Below, piece by piece: positions 34,694-42,955 of a stretch of 64,000 nt of DNA. Source of the DNA: Chryseobacterium wanjuense (GTDB lineage: Bacteria; Bacteroidota; Bacteroidia; Flavobacteriales; Weeksellaceae); NCBI RefSeq assembly GCF_900111495.1, contig NZ_FOIU01000002.1, positions 248,001 to 312,000 on the forward strand, in the 5' to 3' direction. Each line of letters opens with the position of its first letter. Positions within the stretch are counted from its first letter, which is position 1. The position numbers and the translations under genes were made by a program. A model generated the notes under the pieces. That model worked only from the letters and a program-made list of their open reading frames with translations, had not been told where the DNA came from and did no database searches.

Positions 34694-36331
34694 TTAGTTT
34701 TTAATCAATTTCTGTTGATACACTGCTTTATCAGTTTTTGCTGTCAGGATATACACTCCTTTCGGAAGCATCCCTACATTGATCTGCCCATTGCTGAACT
34801 GAACATTCACTAATTTACCAGCCATATCGTATACAGAAATACTTAAAACTTTCTCCTGAGTTCGGATATTGAGAATATCAGTCGCCGGATTCGGATAAAT
34901 ACTGAATTCTAATTTTTTAACCTCAGCTGTGGACAAGACTGAGCTTAAGCTTGTCACTGTTATCGTTTTTTCAACCACTTTTCCATTGGAATTAAAACCA
35001 ATTACAATCTCTGAATTTCCGTTTCCATGAGGCGTAAGAACCAATTCATCGTTTGCGTTGATCGCTGCCGAAACAATTGAAGGCTTCGTATTTGATTTTA
35101 CAGATTTCACAACCGCCGCCGCCAGATTATCCGTATCGGAAACAACAGTTTTCAAATCAATTGTTGTCACACTGTTTACATTTACTTCTGCAGGAAATGC
35201 ATTGCTGACAACAGGTGCCGCATTATCCGTAAACACCGCCATCGCAGGGAACCAATAATAATCGTCCAGTTTTTTTGTATTGGTTAACACCCCGCTGTTA
35301 TTATAAGTATGAATCCAGTTGTTGAGATAGTGTGCTCCAAAACCACTTTCAGTAGTATTCAAAATCAATTCGTCGGTGATAGGATTTACCCTCAAAGCAG
35401 CTCCGTAAGGAATTTGTTTGTACGTTCCTGTCTGTCCCGGAATAACTGCAAAATTTTCATTAAAAGTCTTGTTGGTCACATCAAATTTAACAATCTGGGT
35501 TCCTGAAACGAAACTATTCACAGAATTGATCCAATATAATGTATTGTTTTGATTGCTTGCACTAAAGCTTCCTGCATTCCAGGCGCCCCAAGATCCCAGG
35601 TATTTTGTTGTAGGGATATTGTAGGCTGTTGTAGCAAAATTTGAAGGATTAATATTCACCACTTTCTGATCCTGAATAGCCCAAACACTTCCGTCTTTCG
35701 CCTGAACAATCGAGTGAAACGAGCCTGAAATCGTAGTAACCACCGTATCCGTATTTGGATTGATCACCAAAATTCCCGCAGATTGCTTTACGGCAAAAAC
35801 ATACTGAGAAGTTCTGATCATATTTCCGATTTGCCCGGCGTACTGACTTCCTCCTCCTGTCGTAGGAATCAAACTTCCGACCTGCAAATTATCAATATTA
35901 AAAACATAAATTCCGTTGGATGTTCCGATATACCCTTTATGCTCATTCACACCGACAAAAGATCTTCCATCTCCTCCACCGATCGTATTGAAGCCAGCGA
36001 TTTTCTGCATGGTCTGAGCATTAGCAATCACCAGTCTTCCTCCCGGAGTATATTGGGTATCTCCCCCGTCTGCAGCTTGTTTTGAAATAAAATAAAATTT
36101 ATCTCCGTAAATCGCGCCATATTGTGTCGTCGCTCCAAAAGCCTGGTTGTTATTCACAGTGCTGTATACTCTGTAATTAACATTTCCATTGTTATTGATG
36201 AAATTCACCGATCCGTTGGTATGTCCGAACCAATCTTCATTGACCATAAAAAAACCGTCCGTAAAGACCGATTGAGCATTTGCAAAACACGTGGACAAAA
36301 AAACCGCTGCTAAAAAATAAACTTTTTTCAT
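34694..36331 (-). CDS. T9SS-sorted YncE-like propeller protein (DUF5074-like)
   Basis: 545 residues: signal peptide (MKKVYFLAAVFLSTCFANAQ), a beta-propeller of the YncE/DUF5074 kind (FMVNEDWFGHTNGSVNFINN; GIYVFNIDNLQVGSLIPT; HSIVQAKDGSVWAIQDQKVV), a short beta domain (DNAAPVVSNAFPAEVNVNSV) and a type A T9SS sorting domain (EFSIYPNPATDILNIRTQE to KAVYQQKLIKN). It is last in the operon behind the cobalamin riboswitch, after a BtuG-like propeller, so a surface role in corrinoid capture is a fair inference. The T9SS tail would place it on the outer face. Confidence 0.8.
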   Translation of the reverse strand: MKKVYFLAAVFLSTCFANAQSVFTDGFFMVNEDWFGHTNGSVNFINNNGNVNYRVYSTVNNNQAFGATTQYGAIYGDKFYFISKQAADGGDTQYTPGGRLVIANAQTMQKIAGFNTIGGGDGRSFVGVNEHKGYIGTSNGIYVFNIDNLQVGSLIPTTGGGSQYAGQIGNMIRTSQYVFAVKQSAGILVINPNTDTVVTTISGSFHSIVQAKDGSVWAIQDQKVVNINPSNFATTAYNIPTTKYLGSWGAWNAGSFSASNQNNTLYWINSVNSFVSGTQIVKFDVTNKTFNENFAVIPGQTGTYKQIPYGAALRVNPITDELILNTTESGFGAHYLNNWIHTYNNSGVLTNTKKLDDYYWFPAMAVFTDNAAPVVSNAFPAEVNVNSVTTIDLKTVVSDTDNLAAAVVKSVKSNTKPSIVSAAINANDELVLTPHGNGNSEIVIGFNSNGKVVEKTITVTSLSSVLSTAEVKKLEFSIYPNPATDILNIRTQEKVLSISVYDMAGKLVNVQFSNGQINVGMLPKGVYILTAKTDKAVYQQKLIKN

Positions 36332-36363
36332 TTTAATTTAATTATATATTTTATTGTTGAATT

Positions 36364-37560
36364 TTAATTAAGATGTAGATCATAAGCTCCGGCCACTTCA
36401 GTCGAAACCTCACCTACCCATCCCGCTTCCTGGTTGATTCCTGTGTATACTTTCACAAAATCAATCCCGGGAAGTTTTACATATTTCCCGTTTCTGTCGA
36501 CTGCCCAAGAAATATCGATATTGGAAGCTTCATCATTATTAGGAGCATTATCTGCATATCCGAAGTCATAGGATTTCCCGATCCAATAAACTCCCGTTCC
36601 GCTTTGATCATAAAAATTATTCTGAAGTTTTGTTCCTGTAAAACTGTAAGAAGTATCACTCAGCCACAATGGATAGTAACTTTGTGCATGGAAGGCATTT
36701 TTTGTTTTATATCCTGAATTCCCCAGATTGTCCTGCCATTTTATATATTCTACATCAGCTTCCCAAAATTCACTTCCGGCCACGGGAGGCTTATTTTCAT
36801 CGGGTTTGAAGTAAGTAATACTGTAATCTTTTATGGTTGTATTTTTAAAATATTCACTCCCTGCGATTTCGTACCATTCGTTTTCATCAGGTTTTCCGTT
36901 TTTATTTCTGTCGTAGGCCACCATAACGATTCCGGGTTCACAAGATCCGGCGCGTGGCTGGCTTGCATCATTTCCCCAAAAGGCATTTCCAAGAATTTTA
37001 AAATCCCTGCCATTCATATTCGGGATGGTGTGATCGAAACCGAAAACAACGTAACCACCAAAACCTCCAAGGGTAAGCATTGAAGAACTCCCTCCTATCA
37101 AAGATTCTTTAGCCTTCTGAAGCATCTGGCTGTAAGAATCTCCGTTTTGAAACTCGGGAATTTCGTTTGTAAATTGCCCTACCGCCGGTCGAAAATCAAA
37201 AACATTGGAAATATATTTGCTGTAGGTTTCTGCTTCCTGTTTTACGATAATGGATGAATTGTATGTTTTTACCGATCCGTTAATTTCTATTTTTAATCGT
37301 AAAGGATACGTTTTCACCACCGGACTGATAAAATCCAGCTGCGAATCCTGGGAAATAATGGAATCATTAATGCTCCATGTAAAATTTCCTTCACCTTTCG
37401 TATCGATATTTAATACCTTAAAACGATCAATCGTATATGATTCTTCCAGTCCGCTGAAGCTCCATTCTTCTTCGTCTCTGTCGCTTTTACAGGCAATTGT
37501 TCCCACGAGAGCCGTTGAAAGAAGAGCGATTTTCATCATGTTAATAGAATCTTTTTTCAT
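36364..37560 (-). CDS. Surface lipoprotein of the cobalamin-uptake operon
   Basis: 398 residues from ATG 37560 (MKKDSINMMKIALLSTALVG then TIAC, lipidated Cys ~24); an upstream TTG-type start would overlap the BtuG-like gene by more than 110 nt and spoil the signal peptide. A PKD-like N-terminal part (EGNFTWSINDSIISQDSQLD) is followed by a large beta domain (GGFGGYVVFGFDHTIPNMNG; GNAFWGNDASQPRAGSCEPG; IDFVKVYTGINQEAGWVGEV). Bacteroides B12 loci carry a comparable surface lipoprotein beside BtuG; I did not verify homology. It lies 13 bp after the propeller gene and 32 bp before the T9SS gene. Confidence 0.75.
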   Translation of the reverse strand: MKKDSINMMKIALLSTALVGTIACKSDRDEEEWSFSGLEESYTIDRFKVLNIDTKGEGNFTWSINDSIISQDSQLDFISPVVKTYPLRLKIEINGSVKTYNSSIIVKQEAETYSKYISNVFDFRPAVGQFTNEIPEFQNGDSYSQMLQKAKESLIGGSSSMLTLGGFGGYVVFGFDHTIPNMNGRDFKILGNAFWGNDASQPRAGSCEPGIVMVAYDRNKNGKPDENEWYEIAGSEYFKNTTIKDYSITYFKPDENKPPVAGSEFWEADVEYIKWQDNLGNSGYKTKNAFHAQSYYPLWLSDTSYSFTGTKLQNNFYDQSGTGVYWIGKSYDFGYADNAPNNDEASNIDISWAVDRNGKYVKLPGIDFVKVYTGINQEAGWVGEVSTEVAGAYDLHLN

Positions 37561-37573
37561 ATTTAAATTTGAT

Positions 37574-38710
37574 TTATTTGTATAAAAAAGTAAAGTGTGC
37601 CGGGATGTTTCCGCCTTCAGTTTTCCATTTGAAGTGTCCGTTTTTATCAAAACAATAGACAAATCCGGTGGAGACGTAATTTCTCGCATCAGTTATGTAA
37701 ATATCTTCCGTGATGGGATTGACAGCAATTCCGTAAGGTGTTTTGATCATATCTACATATTCCTGATCGATGATTTTATTAGAAATAATTTCTTCGGTTT
37801 TCACATCAATGATCCCGAAAGATTTTTTGTAAGTATGGGTTGTGTAATTAAATTCATTCCCGTAATAATAAAGTTTGTCGTTCACGACGGTCATTTCACT
37901 TACCGAAACATGAAAATCTTTTTTTACTGTTCCTGTTGCTGCATCAAGTAAAAATAAACTTGAAGGAATGCCGTAATAATCACCTCTTGAAGTCACGTAC
38001 AGATCGCCGTAATTGTCTTTTTTAATCCGATGAAGATTAATAGCAACGTCTATTTTTTTGGTTTCCGTAAAGGAATTTAAATCAACCACAGAAACGGTTC
38101 TGTCATAATTCGGGAATTTATATCCTCCGGAATTGGCGACAAAAAGCTGGTTTCCGACCACTTCAATTTCTTCCGGCTGATATCCAACCGTCACCTGTCT
38201 TTGAATCGCTAAAGAAGCGGTGTCAATTTCCACGACTTTCCCAAGCGGTGCATTCGGATCGAGAACCACAGGACCGGCATAACTTGTTGCATAAGCTTTT
38301 CCGTTTTTGAAAGTGATATAACGGCAGTTTTCAAGATTAATCGTCTTAATTCTCTTCGCCGTTTTTGCATCCAACACTTCAATTTTATTGGAAACATTGA
38401 TGACAGCGTACAGTTTATTTCCATAAATCTGAATGTCATTTCCAACGTCGCCAAGTTCTTTGATAACATTCGGATTAATTTCAGCATAAATATTTCGGTG
38501 GTAAGTTCCTGTGGTATAATCAAAGAAATCCAGTGTTGCTTTGTTGCTTCCCATATTTCCTTCGTTCAACAAATAAAATCCTTTGATCGCCGTATTTTCC
38601 GGTGCTGCCAATCCTGATTCTGTTTCTTCACGAGTGATGTATTCATCCGTTCTGCATGAAATCAGTGAAATAAAAGCAAAAATTATAAGATAAAAGTTTA
38701 ATTTTTTCAT
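37574..38710 (-). CDS. BtuG-like surface beta-propeller lipoprotein
   Basis: 378 residues, lipoprotein signal (KLNFYLIIFAFISLISC), then a seven-bladed YncE-like propeller (KGFYLLNEGNMGSNKATLDF; YAVINVSNKIEVLDAKTAKR; GYQPEEIEVVGNQLFVANSG; TPYGIAVNPITEDIYITDAR). In Bacteroides, BtuG is a propeller lipoprotein that captures vitamin B12 with very high affinity and passes it to BtuB. The position here, overlapping the receptor gene by 4 nt (ATGA) and behind a cobalamin riboswitch, supports the same role. Confidence 0.82.
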   Translation of the reverse strand: MKKLNFYLIIFAFISLISCRTDEYITREETESGLAAPENTAIKGFYLLNEGNMGSNKATLDFFDYTTGTYHRNIYAEINPNVIKELGDVGNDIQIYGNKLYAVINVSNKIEVLDAKTAKRIKTINLENCRYITFKNGKAYATSYAGPVVLDPNAPLGKVVEIDTASLAIQRQVTVGYQPEEIEVVGNQLFVANSGGYKFPNYDRTVSVVDLNSFTETKKIDVAINLHRIKKDNYGDLYVTSRGDYYGIPSSLFLLDAATGTVKKDFHVSVSEMTVVNDKLYYYGNEFNYTTHTYKKSFGIIDVKTEEIISNKIIDQEYVDMIKTPYGIAVNPITEDIYITDARNYVSTGFVYCFDKNGHFKWKTEGGNIPAHFTFLYK

Positions 38711-40725
38711 AAGGTAAAGCTTACAATAAGTTTAAAATTTCTTCCCGGCATAGGATAATTCAAAACCACATCATAATATTGGTTGAAAATATTATTGACC
38801 TCAAAACTGGCTTTAAACTGATGTGATTTTAAATTAAATCTTTTCTGAATCGATAAATCATGGGTGTACCAGGGCTGGATGTAGTTGTACTGGATATTAT
38901 TCTGATTGACATCATAACGTTCGCCCACATAAACAAAACTGTAATTGAAACTCCAGTCTTTGTAATCAGACATCAGAGAAAAAGTTCCGCTGTGCCACGG
39001 CGTGTAAGGAATCTGATGCCCGAAATAGGATTCTTCCCTATCTGAAAAATCTCTTGCTCTCTGGAAAGTATAGCTTAATAATGGTCTTATTTTAACATTT
39101 CCGAATTTAAAATCTCCCTGAATATTCACATCCGTCCCCAAAATTTCAACATTTCCCAGATTCAGCATCGTCCACCGGAACATACTTCCGTTGGGGGCGG
39201 CGATGATTTTGTCTTCCACTTTATTGAAATACCCGTCAACTTTAGCATAAATTCTCTGGAAAACTTCGCTTTTAAATCTTTTTTGATACGTAAATCCAAA
39301 GTTATATTGATTGGTAAATTCCGGTTTTAAAGCCACATTTCCGATCATCGTATAATACAGATCATTGAAAGTCGGCATCCTGAAAATCCTTTTGTAGAAA
39401 GCTCTTACCGTAAAATCATGAGCATTGAAAGGTTTATAGCTAAGAAAAGCTGCGGGCGTCCATTCTGTTCTGTCAGGAGATTTTGAATTTTTTTCGACAT
39501 CTTCTGAAACGAAAGTTCCTAAAACGCTTCCTAAAAATTTAATCCGTTTCCATTCATACGTCGTTGCAAAAGCAGCCAGTGTCGTGTATCGCGTCGGAAA
39601 AGAAAAATTAACCAAGTCTGCGTTCAGATTATTATATTGAAAATCTACACTCGCACTGATATCCCAATTCGGAGTGATGGAATACAAATTGGAGGAAGAC
39701 ACATACAGTTCTCTTTGTATATATTGATTCTGAATTTTTATGGACGAGACCGTATCAACATAATGGGTATAATCATAAGCAAACTTGGCTTTTAATTGAG
39801 TTTCCAGTTTTGGGAATATTTTTTTCTTAAAAGTTCCTTGTACGAAATAATTTTCATCGGCCTGTCTTTGACCTCTTCCGTCGAAACGGTTGTTCACGAT
39901 CGCTGCAGGAATTCCACGATTTGATAAATATCCGTATCCTCTGACATTCCAGCTTCCATTATTGACTGTTCCGTTAAGGCTTGTTTCAAAACGTTTTGCA
40001 TGAATATCAGAATCCATTCTTTTGGCAATTGTATCGTAAGCAATTTCTCCGTCGGGGTATTTTTTTGTGTAACGGTATTTGTAAACGCCATCACTCTGGA
40101 TAAATTCTGAACTGAAGCTTGCTGAAATATTTTCCGAAATTTTCTGTTCTAAACGAAAAGACGGATTAAATAAATCAATGGAACTATTTTTAAATCTTAC
40201 AACGAGATTTGTTTTTCTGTTTCCTTTAAAAATTGGAATTTTTGGTTGTAAATAAATAGAACCCGACGAACCAAAATCTTTTGCAGGTTGAAAAATTTCA
40301 CTTTTTTGACCATTGTAGAGAGAAATTTCCTCCAGATCATCCAAAGAATATCTTCCCAAGTCCACGACTCCATTCTGGGCATTCCCGATTTGAATTCCAT
40401 CATAAAAAACACCAACATGCTGACTTCCCATACTTCGGATATTGATTGTTTTTAAGCCGCCAATTCCGCCATAATCTTTAATCTGGACTCCCGAAAAATA
40501 CCTCAACGCATCAGCAACCGACTGACTGTTGAGCCGTTCCAGCTCTTCACCCGACAACACCTGTGCAGGAAGAATTTCTTTAAAATTTTTCTTCTGAATA
40601 TTGACAGGAATGATTGTATGTTCCTTAAGACTGTCCTTAGATTGTGAAAATATAAGCTGAGCAGCCAACACAAAAACTGTGATAGCCACCTTATGAAGTT
40701 GAGATGTAAAAAATTTTGTCACCAT
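38707..40725 (-). CDS. btuB: TonB-dependent cobalamin receptor (BtuB-like)
   Basis: Outer-membrane import of corrinoids powered by TonB. From ATG 40725 the protein has 672 residues: a signal peptide (LHKVAITVFVLAAQLIFSQ), TonB box and plug (PAQVLSGEELERLNSQSVAD; GGLKTINIRSMGSQHVGVFYD; IQIGNAQNGVVDLGRYSLDD) and a 22-strand barrel ending in Phe-Thr-Leu. An earlier start (40797) would add a second hydrophobic stretch and run toward the riboswitch, so it is less likely. The upstream cobalamin riboswitch identifies the ligand class. Confidence 0.85.
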   Translation of the reverse strand: MVTKFFTSQLHKVAITVFVLAAQLIFSQSKDSLKEHTIIPVNIQKKNFKEILPAQVLSGEELERLNSQSVADALRYFSGVQIKDYGGIGGLKTINIRSMGSQHVGVFYDGIQIGNAQNGVVDLGRYSLDDLEEISLYNGQKSEIFQPAKDFGSSGSIYLQPKIPIFKGNRKTNLVVRFKNSSIDLFNPSFRLEQKISENISASFSSEFIQSDGVYKYRYTKKYPDGEIAYDTIAKRMDSDIHAKRFETSLNGTVNNGSWNVRGYGYLSNRGIPAAIVNNRFDGRGQRQADENYFVQGTFKKKIFPKLETQLKAKFAYDYTHYVDTVSSIKIQNQYIQRELYVSSSNLYSITPNWDISASVDFQYNNLNADLVNFSFPTRYTTLAAFATTYEWKRIKFLGSVLGTFVSEDVEKNSKSPDRTEWTPAAFLSYKPFNAHDFTVRAFYKRIFRMPTFNDLYYTMIGNVALKPEFTNQYNFGFTYQKRFKSEVFQRIYAKVDGYFNKVEDKIIAAPNGSMFRWTMLNLGNVEILGTDVNIQGDFKFGNVKIRPLLSYTFQRARDFSDREESYFGHQIPYTPWHSGTFSLMSDYKDWSFNYSFVYVGERYDVNQNNIQYNYIQPWYTHDLSIQKRFNLKSHQFKASFEVNNIFNQYYDVVLNYPMPGRNFKLIVSFTL

Positions 40726-40849
40726 TAGCTCATTAAGAATAATGATGACGCTAATGGATATAAGAATACAACGACAAAGCACAGCCGTAAACTGCACAGA
40801 ATCATTGATGTCCTAAGCTTTATTCCACGAAAGCGTCAAACGTTAAATC

Positions 40850-41018
40850 TTCTGGCAGGTCTTCTGACTTACTCCGTTTTTGAAATCCTTCCCATTAAAA
40901 ACAGTGGATATAATCTTCAAAAACTTTTTTTGTGGAGCTTACAGCAGCGGGTCTGTTCCGGATTTTCACCGGATTCCCTTTTAAGCGCTTTTTATGGCTC
41001 ACCAGATTTCGGCAAAGA
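40850..41018 (-). promoter_or_regulatory. Cobalamin (AdoCbl) riboswitch
   Basis: On the minus strand the conserved core reads GGGAATCCGGTGAAAATCCG then GAACAGACCCGCTGCTGTAA, followed ~80 nt later by the B12 box AAGTCAGAAGACCTGCC, the standard arrangement. It ends about 130 nt before the btuB start. High adenosylcobalamin would be expected to shut off the four-gene operon. No other gene lies between 40726 and 41145. Confidence 0.93.
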
Positions 41019-41145
41019 TAGAAAATAATTAAGAATAAATGATGGAAGGATAATTATTTTGGTAGAGAGCTGGAAATCAGGATTTTGAAATTACAAGCGA
41101 AAAGCAAAGAACTTCAAGCTTCCATCATCCAGCTTCCTACCTAAT

Positions 41146-41826
41146 TTATTTTAATAATTTTTTGATGTCTTCAATTAATATTTCTCTGTCAGGATGGTAT
41201 TTTCCGGTCAGTTTTGGAGATTTTCCTTCCTGATCTTCATAATTCAATCCAGAGTAATACAGAATCGGCATATTGTCTTTGTTGTATCTGCAACGGATGT
41301 TTCCGTCTTTGTCAACAAGGGCGATCATTCCGCTGTGGTTGAGACTTTCGCCTTCATCTTCTTTATCGCCAACATAGATATTAAACTGATCTGCAATTTT
41401 TCCGATATAATCTCTGTTTCCTGTCAGAAAATGCCAGTTTGGAGACTTAGCGCCGATTTTTTTAGCATGTTCTTTTAATAATTGCGGTGTGTCATTTTTA
41501 GGGTCAATGCTGATGGAAATAATGCCAAAATCCGGACTGTTGATTTCATCTTCGATCGCCCTCATATTGGTATTCATCACAGGACAAATCGTCGGGCATC
41601 TGCTGAAGAAAAACTCGACCAGATAGACTTTTCCGAGCATATCTTTATTGGTGATTTTTTTGTTGTTTTGATCGGTCAGTTCAAAATCCGGAACTTTCAT
41701 GACGGTGTACAAATTCTTTTTAAAATATCCCATTCCGACACCGATTCCGACGAAAAGCAAAGCGATAATCACAATGGGAATGATCACTTTACTCTTTGTA
41801 TTGTTGGTTTTTTTATTTTTGGACAT
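41146..41826 (-). CDS. SCO1/SenC-family copper chaperone
   Basis: 226 residues. One N-terminal membrane helix (VIIPIVIIALLFVGIGVGMG), then a thioredoxin-fold domain with the copper-binding CPTICP motif (Cys77, Cys81) and the distal His in SLNHSGMIALV. SCO proteins help load the CuA centre of cytochrome c oxidase. ATG 41826 is chosen because it starts at the basic stretch before the helix; it overlaps the YHS lipoprotein gene by 14 nt, so the two are coupled. Confidence 0.88.
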   Translation of the reverse strand: MSKNKKTNNTKSKVIIPIVIIALLFVGIGVGMGYFKKNLYTVMKVPDFELTDQNNKKITNKDMLGKVYLVEFFFSRCPTICPVMNTNMRAIEDEINSPDFGIISISIDPKNDTPQLLKEHAKKIGAKSPNWHFLTGNRDYIGKIADQFNIYVGDKEDEGESLNHSGMIALVDKDGNIRCRYNKDNMPILYYSGLNYEDQEGKSPKLTGKYHPDREILIEDIKKLLK

Positions 41827-42085
41827 ATTTTTCAGGATTTTTTTTGAATTCATCTTTACAACCAGCACTGCAAAAACCGTAAGTTTTATTTTTATACACC
41901 GCTGTGTCTTTCATATCCGGTTCCGTCGGCATATGGCAGATCGGATCTTCTGCGTTGGCAAATTTTATTTTTTTTGTATTTGATTTTGAAGATGTATTTT
42001 TTTTATGCTTTACTTTAGGAGTTTCCTGAGCACAGGCCATTAATGATATAGACAGAAATGCTGTCAAAATGATTTTAGATTTCAT
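41813..42085 (-). CDS. YHS-domain lipoprotein, metal binding
   Basis: 90 residues. Lipoprotein signal (MKSKIILTAFLSISLMAC), a Lys/Ser/Thr-rich linker and a small YHS (TRASH-like) domain with CHMPTEPDMKDTAVYKNKTY then GFCSAGCKDEFKKNPEKYV; the Cys, His and CSxGC residues suit Cu or Zn. Coupled to the SCO gene, which suggests copper delivery in the periplasm. Confidence 0.83.
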   Translation of the reverse strand: MKSKIILTAFLSISLMACAQETPKVKHKKNTSSKSNTKKIKFANAEDPICHMPTEPDMKDTAVYKNKTYGFCSAGCKDEFKKNPEKYVQK

Positions 42086-42164
42086 TTTAGTTTAAATTGA
42101 AATTAATGATAGTATTGAATGAAATTGATTGACTTTTTTAAACTAATTTAATATTGAAATCATT

Positions 42165-42252
42165 TTAAACGTAAGGTTCGCAAAGTTTTTCGAAAACTTC
42201 ATATTTATACGTTCGCAAGGGCGTTAACACTCAGCAATTGATAGCAAAGGTT
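42165..42252. repeat. Dispersed CGCAAAG-type intergenic repeat, copy 1
   Basis: Contains TTCGCAAAG, TTCGCAAGGGCGTTAACACT, CAGCAATTGATAGCAAAGG. Related sequences lie at 51008-51105 and 56519-56612, all in gaps between genes. Function unknown. Confidence 0.5.
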
Positions 42253-42296
42253 ATTTCAATATTAAATTCAACTAAAAAATTAGTTTAAAATAAAAA

Positions 42297-42659
42297 TTAA
42301 GCTAAAGGTGGATGAAATATTCGGGAAGAATATTCTGAAGTATGAAAATTGATATAAGCCGAATTTGGATTTTTTATTGGAATATCAAACTGGTTTTTAT
42401 CTGAAAATGAAAGGATTTCGTTGGATAAAAAGACGTCCAGTCCAGAAATTTTTATCGTTTGAGAATTGTTGGATTGTTTTTCTGTTTTTGCCAATTCTTT
42501 TTCGACGTAACATTTCCCTTTACATGTTGATTGTGGAATATTTCTGTTTTCACAAAGGTTTTTTACAATGTAATCATAATTAATCGCATAATTAACCAAT
42601 GGCAAAACCGGTCGTATTGCAATCGTGAAAATAATGAATATGGAAATGAAAAACTTCAA
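42297..42659 (-). CDS. Small exported protein in the metal-handling block
   Basis: 120 residues. The N-terminal hydrophobic segment (FFISIFIIFTIAIRPVLPLV) is a signal or anchor; the mature part has CENRNIPQSTCKGKCYVEKE with three Cys, a pattern often found beside copper and SCO genes in Bacteroidetes. The C-terminus (SRIFHPPLA) is typical of that group as well. Metal binding is inference. Confidence 0.68.
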   Translation of the reverse strand: MKFFISIFIIFTIAIRPVLPLVNYAINYDYIVKNLCENRNIPQSTCKGKCYVEKELAKTEKQSNNSQTIKISGLDVFLSNEILSFSDKNQFDIPIKNPNSAYINFHTSEYSSRIFHPPLA

Positions 42660-42824
42660 TTGATAATTCTATGGTACAAATATACTACTGAAATTGTGTA
42701 TGTGGTGAATTTATGATGAAAGTCATTTTCTGGTTGATGGTTTTGGTTGATGGTTGATTGAAATAAAGGTCAGTTAAAAAAATTAACCGAGGGTTTTGTT
42801 TCCCGCTGATTTTAGGACTCTGAT

Positions 42825-42864
42825 AATCCTTGTCAAGGTTTTAAACCTTGACAAGGATTTTTTG
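42825..42864 (+). terminator. Strong palindrome with T-tract, no + strand gene upstream
   Basis: A 35-bp near-perfect inverted repeat (AATCCTTGTCAAGG... / ...CCTTGACAAGGATT, centred at 42842), then TTTTTT. The T-tract is on the + side, but the neighbouring genes are on the minus strand, so it may be a mobile palindrome rather than a functional terminator. The rest of 42660-42955 holds only a short GGTTGATGGTTTT direct repeat. Confidence 0.5.
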
Positions 42865-42955
42865 CATGAAAAAAACAAGAAAATCTTTTATTTTTGAATG
42901 GGTTAACACAATTTGTAAACCTCAAGCTTCCAACCTCCATCGTCCATTCTTCAAA

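Noticed and set aside
42825..42864. Terminator for a + strand gene
   Set aside because: No + strand gene ends nearby; kept only as a palindrome with uncertain role.
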